Of a DNA stretch of 64,000 nt, positions 57,239 to 64,000 are shown one piece after another. Below the pieces are notes generated by a model. It did not search any database. It was not told the origin of the DNA and worked only from the letters and a program-made list of their open reading frames with translations. Source of the DNA: Comamonas thiooxydans (GTDB lineage: Bacteria > Pseudomonadota > Gammaproteobacteria > Burkholderiales > Burkholderiaceae_C). The stretch lies in the NCBI RefSeq assembly GCF_002157685.2, contig NZ_AP026738.1, forward strand, positions 4,774,001 through 4,838,000, given 5' to 3'. How positions within the stretch are numbered: position 1 is the first letter of the stretch; every line of letters starts with the position of its first letter. Made by a program: the position numbers and the translations under genes.

Positions 57239-58820
57239 GTGTAGCGGCTTTGCGAGTCAGTCCCGATTGTCGGACATGCGGCATGTCCGTACCCGAGCGC
57301 AGGAATGCGAAAACGCCAACAGCCGTCAGCACCGTCACGCCGGCCAGCACATCGAGCAAGCTGGAAAAGGCCAGGCCATAGGCCTTGAGCAGCTCTGAGG
57401 CTGATGCGCCTTGCATCAGCGCCAGCGCTCCCCGCATATTGCCGGTGACCAGCATCTGGGCCACGGCCGAGCCATGCTGCATGGACGGCCAGATGGCCGC
57501 CAGCTCCCGCGCCAGCAGCGCTGCCAGCGCCGCCCCGACCACGGCCAGGGCAATGCCTTCACCTGCCACACGCACGGTGCTGAAGATACCCGTGGCCATG
57601 CCGGCACGCTCGCGCGGCACCACCGTCACGGCCAGCCCGTCCATCAGCCCCCAGGGCAGGCCTATGCCCAACCCGATCAGCAGCAGCGGCGCGGCCATCT
57701 GCGCCAGGTCCGCGCCGGGCGCGCAACGGCCCAGCCACAGCAAGCCGGTGGCACAGACCAGCAGCCCCGCCCCGCACAACACGGCGGCCGACAGCCAGCG
57801 CGAGAGCCAACCCGCCAGCAACGGCACGCACAGCATGGGCAGCGACAGCACGAACATGCGCTGCCCGGCCGCGAGCGGCGCCAGGCCTTCCACGCCGATG
57901 AAGCGCAGCGGCAGCAGCACCAGCAGCACCACGAAGGCATAGGCAGGTGCTGCAGCCAGCAGTTGCACGCCGACAAAGCGCGGATAGCGGAACAGCGACA
58001 GGTCCAGCATGGGGTGGGCGCTGCGGCGCTCGATCTGCACAAAGGCCGCTGCCGCCAGCAGGGCAGCCGCCAGGGGCAGCCATGTGCGCCCATGCGACCA
58101 GCCCGTTTCCGGGACTTGCAGCATGCCCCAGGTCAACAGAGCCAGCGCCAGCGTGAACGACAGTGCGCCCGGCAGGTCCAGCCGCTGTGCCTGCGGATTG
58201 CGCGACTCCGGCATATGGCGCAGGCCCAGCAGCAGCGCAGCGAATGCCGCGACGGCGGCGCTGAGCACCACGCTGCGCCAGCCCCAGCTTTGCAGCAACC
58301 AGCCCGACAGCAAGGGCCCGAAGGCCAGCCCCACACCAAAGGAGGTGCCCACGAAACTGAAGGCCCGGGTACGCCGGGCACCATCGTAGGCCTGGGCCAG
58401 GCCGGCCGTGCCTGCCGCCAGTGCAGCGGCCGCGCCCAGCCCCTGCAGCGCCCGCAGCAGATCGAAGCCGATGATGGCCCCCTTGCCCTGCAGGCAGACC
58501 TGCAGCAGCACGCTGCCCACCACGACGGCCAGCCCCGCCAGAAACACGCGCCGCCGCCCGTAGACGTCGGCCAACGCTCCTGCCGCCATCAGTGTGGCGC
58601 CGAAGCTCAGCATGAAGGCATTGGTGACCCAGTTCAGCGCCAGAGGGCCGCCGCCCAGCGCCTCGCGCAGCGCCGGCAGCGCCACGGCCGGCCCGGTAAA
58701 GCTCAGCGGCATGGCCAGTGCGGCCAGGCAAACCGACAGCAGCACCCAGGCAGGCGATGCGCGGCGGGCGCAAACAGCAAGGTCCGCCTGCGGGCGGGAT
58801 GAGGAAGAGGAGCAGGACAT
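57228..58820 (-). CDS. MFS exporter of the DHA2 (14-helix) family
   Basis: A 530-residue membrane protein with about 14 hydrophobic segments. ALPALREALGGGPLALNWVTNAFMLSFGATLMAAGALADVYGRRRVFLAG contains the MFS A motif, and FVGTSFGVGLAFGPLLSGWLLQSWGWR contains the export-type motif C. This pattern fits QacA/EmrB-type drug exporters. It is divergent from a LysR gene and overlaps the haemoglobin gene. Confidence 0.9.
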   Translation of the reverse strand: MSCSSSSSRPQADLAVCARRASPAWVLLSVCLAALAMPLSFTGPAVALPALREALGGGPLALNWVTNAFMLSFGATLMAAGALADVYGRRRVFLAGLAVVVGSVLLQVCLQGKGAIIGFDLLRALQGLGAAAALAAGTAGLAQAYDGARRTRAFSFVGTSFGVGLAFGPLLSGWLLQSWGWRSVVLSAAVAAFAALLLGLRHMPESRNPQAQRLDLPGALSFTLALALLTWGMLQVPETGWSHGRTWLPLAAALLAAAAFVQIERRSAHPMLDLSLFRYPRFVGVQLLAAAPAYAFVVLLVLLPLRFIGVEGLAPLAAGQRMFVLSLPMLCVPLLAGWLSRWLSAAVLCGAGLLVCATGLLWLGRCAPGADLAQMAAPLLLIGLGIGLPWGLMDGLAVTVVPRERAGMATGIFSTVRVAGEGIALAVVGAALAALLARELAAIWPSMQHGSAVAQMLVTGNMRGALALMQGASASELLKAYGLAFSSLLDVLAGVTVLTAVGVFAFLRSGTDMPHVRQSGLTRKAATHAD

Positions 58821-58924
58821 GGAGGGCTTCGTGAATCAATCAGGCATGGACGATAAAAGCGATCCAATCAAACAAAAATAGCCGTGAAACTCCCCACAAT
58901 CCCAACCAAAGGTTGCCAATCACC

Positions 58925-59800
58925 ATGGACAGCTTCAGCGGACTTGAGTCCTTTGTACGTGCCGCCGATCTTCTGAGCTTTGCCGAGGCCGGCCGCGCGC
59001 TTGGCATCTCGGCCTCGGCCGTGGGCAAGAACGTGGCACGCCTGGAGCAGCAACTGGGCCTGCGCCTGTTCCATCGCACCACACGCCAGGTGCGCCTCAC
59101 GCAGGAAGGCGCTCTGTTTCACGAACGCTGCCGGCGCATCCTCGACGAGCTGCACGATGCACGCGCGGCCATGCAGGCCGCCGCCGAAGCGCCGCGCGGT
59201 CGGCTGCGCGTGAGCCTGCCCACCATCGGCTACCGCTTTCTGCTGCCCGTGCTGCCCGAATTCCAGGCCCGCTATCCCGAGGTGGAGCTGGATCTGGACT
59301 TCAACGACCATCTGGTCGATGTCGTCGAAGCCGGCCTCGATGTGGTCATCCGCAGCGGCGAACTGGCCGATTCGCGGCTGGTGGCGCGCCGGCTCGGGCC
59401 GTTTCGCTTCGTTATCGCCGCCTCGCCGACCTATCTGGCCGAGCGCGGCCTGCCGCTGACGCCGGCCGACCTTGCCGGACACAGCAGCCTGCGCTATCGC
59501 TTTCTGAACAGCGGCAAGCTCGAGGAGTGGACGCTGCCCGGGCTGCCGACCATGCCCATCGCCCTGGTCTGCAACAACATGGAAGCCATGCTGGGCGCAG
59601 CCGTATCCGGCCTGGGCCTGGCCTATATGCCCGACTTCCTGGCCCGCGACGCACTGGCGCGTGGCGAGCTCCAGCAGGTGCTGGCCGAGCAGCTCACGCA
59701 TAGCGGGCAGTTCTCCGCACTCTGGCCCTCCAGCCGCCAGCTCTCGCCCAAGGTCCGGGCCTTTGTGGACTTTGCAAGCGAGCGGCTGTTCAAGGGCTAG
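58925..59800 (+). CDS. LysR family transcriptional regulator
   Basis: A 291-residue protein. MDSFSGLESFVRAADLLSFAEAGRALGISASAVGKNVARLEQQLGLRLFHRTTRQVRLTQEG is the LysR winged helix; the rest is the two-lobed effector domain. ATG 58925 gives the usual N-terminus. It is divergent from the MFS exporter gene (104 bp apart) and probably controls it. Confidence 0.93.
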   Translation: MDSFSGLESFVRAADLLSFAEAGRALGISASAVGKNVARLEQQLGLRLFHRTTRQVRLTQEGALFHERCRRILDELHDARAAMQAAAEAPRGRLRVSLPTIGYRFLLPVLPEFQARYPEVELDLDFNDHLVDVVEAGLDVVIRSGELADSRLVARRLGPFRFVIAASPTYLAERGLPLTPADLAGHSSLRYRFLNSGKLEEWTLPGLPTMPIALVCNNMEAMLGAAVSGLGLAYMPDFLARDALARGELQQVLAEQLTHSGQFSALWPSSRQLSPKVRAFVDFASERLFKG

Positions 59801-60061
59801 CACTTAGAACGTGCTTACGATCTCCTCGCGCCGCGACAGTGGCTTTGCGGGATGGGATGCCAGGGGGCGGCCCCCGCGCGCAACACCGCAGACCGCCCCC
59901 GATCGGGCTCCGCAAAGACACTGTCCCGAAGTGTTAGCGCGAAATCGGGCGATTTCTGCACGCTGGCCCTTGCTTGCACCCCAGTGCAAGCGGCGGACCA
60001 TCGCTTCGAACTCATCCCGATTGCGCTCCAACGCGGCTGCGTAGAGATCAGAAACACGTTC

Positions 60062-62599
60062 TTATTCGGCCGCCTGGCGCAGCGTGATCATCACCGGGCG
60101 GCTGACCACCTCGCGCAACGCCCACCAGCCGGCCAGCCAGGCCAGCAATGCGCCCGCCAGCGCGCCCACCAGGGGCACCCACCAGAGCACATTCCACTCG
60201 AAATCAAACACCCAGCGCGCCAGCGCCCAGCCCACGGCCAGGGCCACGCAGCTGGCCAGAAAGCCAGCCATCAGGCCCACGCCGGCCAGCTCGGCGCTCT
60301 GCACCTGCTGCAGCAGGCCCGATCTAGCGCCCACGGCGCGCATGATGGCGTACTCGCGCGCTCTTTCCTCACGCGTGCCGGTGACAGAGGCAAACAGCAC
60401 GACCAGACCCGCCACCAGCGTGAAGCCGAACAGAAACTCCACTGCGCGTATGACCTGGTCCATCACCTGCTGCACCTGGGCCAGCGTGCTGCTCAGGTCG
60501 ACATTGGTGATGTTCGGAAATTCATTGACCAGCGCATTGTCAAAACCCTTGATGTCGGGCGCACGATAGGCCGCCAGGTAGGTCACGGCCACATTCTCCA
60601 AATGTTTCACGGGGTAGATCACAAAGAAGTTGGCGCGCATGGAACTCCAGTCCACCTTGCGCAGGCTGGTGATGCGGGCTTCGCTCTCCTCTCCGCCGAT
60701 ATCGAAGCGCAGCGTGTCGCCCAGCTTCAGATCCAGGGTCTTGGCAATGCCTTCTTCCATGCTGATCGCACCCTGCTCGCCCGCCTGCCAGCGGCCGCCC
60801 ACGATCTGGTTGTGATCCGGCATGGTTTCAGCCGTGGAGATATTGAACTCCCGGTCCACCAGACGCTTGGCGCGATCCTCCTCATAGTCCTCGGGGCTGA
60901 CAGCCTTGCCGTTGACGGCAATCAGCCGGCCGCGAATCATGGGATACCAGTCATAGCTGTGCACGCCGGCCTTTTTCAGCGCGGCCTGAAAGTCCTGCGC
61001 CTGATCGGGCTGGACATTGATGACAAAGCGGTCGGGAGCATTGGCCGGCGTGGCCTTGCGCCAGCTGGCAATCAGATCGGTGCGCAGCAGCACCAGCAGC
61101 ACCAGGGCCAGCAGCCCCACGGCCAGCGAGCTGACCTGTACCACGGCATACACGGGTTTGGCCGATACCTGGCGCGTGGCCATGACCAGCCAGCGCGGCG
61201 CCGTGCTCTCATTGACCACCTGCCGCAGCAGCTTGACGGCCAGCCAGGCCAGGCCCGCGAACAACAGCACGGCCACGGCAAAGCCGCCCACGGCAATCAG
61301 GCCCAGCTTGATGTCGCGGCTGGCGACCATCAGCAAGGCCGCAAAACCCGTAACGCCCACACCCAGCACCAGCCACGATGCGGGCTTGAGCGCCCCCAGA
61401 TCGCGCCGCATCACGCGCAGCGGCGGCACCTGCGCCAGCTGCAGCACGGGCGGCAGGCCAAAAGCCAGCAACAGGGTCAGCCCCATGCCCATGCCGAACA
61501 ATGCGGGCCACAGGCTCGCCGCAGGCAGAGCGGACTCGACCAGTCCGGCCAGCAGCCAGACAAACACATGGTGCACGGCCCAGCCCAGCAGCACGCCGGC
61601 CGCGCTGGCGGCCAGAGCAATGCTCACGAATTCCACCACATAGGCCAGGGCAATCCGGCGCTGACTCTGGCCGAGCACGCGCAGCATGGCAGACGCATCG
61701 AGATGGCTGTTGGCAAAAGCACGCGCAGCCAGTGCCACGGCCACGGCCGACAGCAGCGCCGAGAGCAGTGCCACCAGACTCAGGAACTTCTCGGCCCTGT
61801 CCAGGGTCTGGCGCATCTCGGGGCGGCCGCTCTCCAGCGATTCCACACGCACGCCATGCAGGCTCTTGGCCAGTTCCTGCGCCCAACCCAGATAGTCCTG
61901 CGCGGCCCGCTGCGCGCCGCGCCCGGCGTCTGTCTGCGCCGCCACGGCCAGCCGATAGGTGATGCGGCTGGCGGGCTGAACCAGGCGCGTCGCGGGCAGG
62001 TCGGCGCTGTTGATCATCACGCGCGGGGCAAAGCTCATGAAGCCCGCGCCACGGTCGGGCTCGATGGCAATGATGTGCGAGACATGAAAGCTCGCATCGC
62101 CCAGCAACAGCCGGTCGCCAAGCTTCAGGCCCAGCGCCTCCAGCAGCGGCGCGTCGACCCAGGCATGGCCGCGTTCAGGAATCGCCCGCACTTCCAGATC
62201 CGGCTGGCCCGCTCCCTGATTCAGATGCAGGACGCCGCGCAAAGGATAGCCGGGCTCCACGCTCTTGAGCGCCACCAGACGGCTGGCACCACCCTGCTCC
62301 TGAGCGGCCCGCGCCATGGTCGGAAAGCTGGCCGTGGCCACGGTCTGCAGCCCCTGCTGCTGTGCCTGCTGCACAAAAACCGCGGGAGCGGGGTTGTCGC
62401 TGACCACCACCACATCGCCACCCAGCAACTGGCGGGCGTCACGCTGCAGGCCGGCCTGCAGGCGGTCGGCAAAAAAGCCCACCGAGCTCAGTGCCGCCAC
62501 GGCCAGCAGCACGGCCACGATGATCAGGCGCAGCTCGCCAGCGCGCAGATCGCGCCAGAGATTGCGCAGCCCCAGAATCCAGACAGATGATGCTTGCAT
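60062..62599 (-). CDS. FtsX-like ABC transporter permease
   Basis: An 845-residue membrane protein with two FtsX/MacB permease blocks: an N-terminal membrane helix (LRLIIVAVLLAVAALSSVGFF), an extracytoplasmic MacB-like domain (VSDNPAPAVFVQQAQQQG...), groups of three or four helices in the middle, and a C-terminal block ending in HQ-type ALLAWLAGWWALREVVSRPVMITLRQAAE. This matches YbbP-type components. Start 62599 gives MQASSVWILGLRNLWRDLRAGELR. The usual partner ATPase (YbbA) is not adjacent on either side, which is uncommon. Confidence 0.87.
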   Translation of the reverse strand: MQASSVWILGLRNLWRDLRAGELRLIIVAVLLAVAALSSVGFFADRLQAGLQRDARQLLGGDVVVVSDNPAPAVFVQQAQQQGLQTVATASFPTMARAAQEQGGASRLVALKSVEPGYPLRGVLHLNQGAGQPDLEVRAIPERGHAWVDAPLLEALGLKLGDRLLLGDASFHVSHIIAIEPDRGAGFMSFAPRVMINSADLPATRLVQPASRITYRLAVAAQTDAGRGAQRAAQDYLGWAQELAKSLHGVRVESLESGRPEMRQTLDRAEKFLSLVALLSALLSAVAVALAARAFANSHLDASAMLRVLGQSQRRIALAYVVEFVSIALAASAAGVLLGWAVHHVFVWLLAGLVESALPAASLWPALFGMGMGLTLLLAFGLPPVLQLAQVPPLRVMRRDLGALKPASWLVLGVGVTGFAALLMVASRDIKLGLIAVGGFAVAVLLFAGLAWLAVKLLRQVVNESTAPRWLVMATRQVSAKPVYAVVQVSSLAVGLLALVLLVLLRTDLIASWRKATPANAPDRFVINVQPDQAQDFQAALKKAGVHSYDWYPMIRGRLIAVNGKAVSPEDYEEDRAKRLVDREFNISTAETMPDHNQIVGGRWQAGEQGAISMEEGIAKTLDLKLGDTLRFDIGGEESEARITSLRKVDWSSMRANFFVIYPVKHLENVAVTYLAAYRAPDIKGFDNALVNEFPNITNVDLSSTLAQVQQVMDQVIRAVEFLFGFTLVAGLVVLFASVTGTREERAREYAIMRAVGARSGLLQQVQSAELAGVGLMAGFLASCVALAVGWALARWVFDFEWNVLWWVPLVGALAGALLAWLAGWWALREVVSRPVMITLRQAAE

Positions 62600-62677
62600 G
62601 GTCTGCACGATAGCGCAGCGGCCTGCCGCCATGCCCAAACTGCATGGCAATGCCCTGCTTGAGCGGGACGATAATCG

Positions 62678-63463
62678 ATGCCTTCAGACGGAGACCAGAA
62701 CGTGGAAGTGATCTTGGTGGTGGCCCTGGGGGCTGCGGTGGCGGGCTTTGTGCAGGGGCTGTCGGGCTTTGCCTTCGGCATGGTGGCCATGTCGTTCTGG
62801 GCCTGGGTGCTGGAGCCGCAGCTGGCCGCCGTGCTCTCGGTGTTCGGCTCGCTGACGGGCCAGATCATTGCGGCCTTCACCGTGCGGCGCGAATTTCACT
62901 GGAAATCGCTGCTGCCGTTCATCGCCGGCGGTCTGGCCGGCATTCCCATGGGCGTGGCCTTGATGCCGCATCTCAATATGGACTGGTTCAAGTTCGGCCT
63001 GGGCTGTCTGCTGGTGCTGTGGTGCCCCGCCATGCTGCTCAGTGCCCACCTGCCCCGGCTGACGCTGGGCGGCGGTCTGATGGCCCGCTGCAGCGATGCG
63101 GTTGCGGGCCTCGTCGGTGGCGCCATGGGCGGACTGGGCGGCTTCAGCGGCACCGTGCCCACGCTGTGGTGCACGCTGCGCGGCTTTGAGCGCCATGTGC
63201 AGCGCACGGTGATCCAGAACTTCAACCTCTCGGTGCTGGCCGTCACCATGGCCAGCTATCTGGCCACCGGCATGGTCAAGCCCGCCATGTGGCAGTCGTT
63301 TGCCGTGGTGCTGCCCGCCGTGCTGGTGCCCGTGATCTTCGGCACCCGTGTCTACAAGGGCGTGAGCGATGCCCGCTTTCGCCAGATCGTGCTGAGCTTG
63401 CTGACCTGCTCGGGCATCGCCATGCTGGCGGCGTCCGTGCCGCGGCTGTTCCTGGCACCGTAA
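62678..63463 (+). CDS. tauE: TauE/SafE family sulfite/anion exporter
   Basis: A 261-residue membrane protein with about eight hydrophobic segments; AVAGFVQGLSGFAFGMVAMSFWAWVLEP and GLVGGAMGGLGGFSGTVPTLW are the paired Gly-rich motifs of the TauE/SafE family. Members export sulfite or related anions made in taurine breakdown. It is 25 kb from xsc, so its link to the pathway is an inference. GTG at 62702 with GGAG upstream is an alternative start. Confidence 0.85.
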   Translation: MPSDGDQNVEVILVVALGAAVAGFVQGLSGFAFGMVAMSFWAWVLEPQLAAVLSVFGSLTGQIIAAFTVRREFHWKSLLPFIAGGLAGIPMGVALMPHLNMDWFKFGLGCLLVLWCPAMLLSAHLPRLTLGGGLMARCSDAVAGLVGGAMGGLGGFSGTVPTLWCTLRGFERHVQRTVIQNFNLSVLAVTMASYLATGMVKPAMWQSFAVVLPAVLVPVIFGTRVYKGVSDARFRQIVLSLLTCSGIAMLAASVPRLFLAP

Positions 63464-63513
63464 CGTAGAACTGCCTACGGCAAGGCTGATCGCAAGCCAC
63501 TACCATCGGCGGC

Positions 63514-64000
63514 ATGAATGCCGCGCCTACCGCCCCCACACCTGAACTGACCGCCTTTGCCCATGCCATCCCCAAGATGGAGTTGCACTGCCACCTGCTG
63601 GGCACGGTCCGAAAAAACACCTTCATCGAACTGGTGCAGCGCGCCAAAGCGCCGCTGACTCCCGAAGAGATCGAGGCCTTCTACACGCGCGGCGAGAAGC
63701 CCGTGGGCGTGCTGCGCGTGCTGCGCGCACTCGACGAGTGGCTGCTGCAGACGCCGGCCGATCTGGAGCGCATTACCTATGAATATCTGCAGGATGCCGC
63801 CGCCCACCATGTGCGCTATGCCGAATTCTTCTGGAACCCCACGGGCACGGTCCAATGCTCGGGCATGAGCTATGCCGTCGCCCAGCAAGCCATTCTCGCC
63901 GGCGCCGCAGCCGCGCAAAAGGATTGCGGCATACGTGGCCGCCTGGTGCCATCCATCGACCGCGAAGCCCCGGCCGAGGCTGCCGTGCAGATGGTGCAAT
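63514..64000 (+). CDS. Adenosine deaminase family protein (3' part beyond the window)
   Basis: ATG 63514 begins MNAAPTAPTPELTAFAHAIPKMELHCHLLGTVRKNTFIELV. The ELHCHL is the metal-binding HxH of adenosine deaminases (usually ELHVHLEG; here Leu replaces Glu). The frame is open to the right edge, 162 codons. YVRYAEFFWNPTG-like VRYAEFFWNP is family-typical. It probably deaminates adenosine or a related purine. Confidence 0.85.
   Translation, partial: MNAAPTAPTPELTAFAHAIPKMELHCHLLGTVRKNTFIELVQRAKAPLTPEEIEAFYTRGEKPVGVLRVLRALDEWLLQTPADLERITYEYLQDAAAHHVRYAEFFWNPTGTVQCSGMSYAVAQQAILAGAAAAQKDCGIRGRLVPSIDREAPAEAAVQMVQ

Noticed and set aside
59852..62590. A 912-codon plus-strand open frame
   Set aside because: It lies antisense to the FtsX-like permease and reads as His/Gln/Arg-rich protein with no domain. 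High GC keeps such frames open.

Overview
The window is a GC-rich betaproteobacterial chromosome segment, most like Comamonas or a close relative in the Comamonadaceae. This rests on gene content and order (yicC-gmk-rpoZ-spoT, hemW-rdgB-PP2C-kinase, ispH-fkpB-radC-smr), a complete set of sulfonate-catabolism genes, and short palindromic intergenic repeats that I associate with that family. No database search was possible, so the genus is an inference.

Layout. 1-21.0 kb is housekeeping and metabolic DNA: a racemase cut by the window edge, an AraC regulator, a secreted-type endonuclease, a large membrane protein with EF-hand-like loops, a GntR-SDR pair, fumarylacetoacetase, a SPOR-domain protein, hemW, rdgB, a PP2C phosphatase and Ser/Thr kinase pair, yicC, gmk, rpoZ, spoT, mltB and greB. 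Two tandem tRNA-Arg(ACG) genes follow at 21.1-21.4 kb.

21.7-37.4 kb is a taurine/sulfoacetaldehyde region. It holds a MocR-type regulator (TauR-like), a permease, an NTF2-like protein and a FAD oxidoreductase (probable taurine dehydrogenase TauX/TauY), TauABC, then a divergent pair of units: IclR regulator-CobS-like AAA ATPase-CobT-like VWA protein on the minus strand and xsc-pta on the plus strand. The expected route is taurine import (TauABC), oxidative deamination to sulfoacetaldehyde (TauXY), cleavage to acetyl phosphate plus sulfite (Xsc), and conversion to acetyl-CoA (Pta). A TauE/SafE exporter at 62.7 kb could export sulfite. Two copies of a 33-bp bipartite direct-repeat motif precede tauA and the NTF2-permease unit and are candidate TauR operators. 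The CobS/CobT-like pair, with no CobN or cobalamin gene nearby, is the most intriguing functional lead.

37.64-48.35 kb is a 10.7-kb integrated island in the 3' end of tRNA-Ser(CGA), bounded by 21-bp direct repeats. Its tyrosine integrase lies next to the intact tRNA, and similar 24-bp arm-type repeats lie near both ends. Cargo, left to right: a strongly structured GC-rich non-coding region, a replication-relaxation-like protein, a cytosine-5 methyltransferase plus PD-(D/E)XK endonuclease pair behind a perfect LexA-type box, an HUH rolling-circle Rep with a hairpin over its ribosome site, a serine resolvase, small plasmid-type genes and an AT-rich secreted protein. The insertion has split what looks like a two-gene tRNA-Ser/tRNA-Arg transcript.

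48.4-64 kb returns to core DNA: serS, ispH, fkpB, radC, smr, an M48 protease with an in-frame amber codon, lemA, a 5'-nucleotidase lipoprotein, a truncated haemoglobin, an MFS exporter with divergent LysR regulator, an FtsX-like permease, tauE and the start of an adenosine deaminase.
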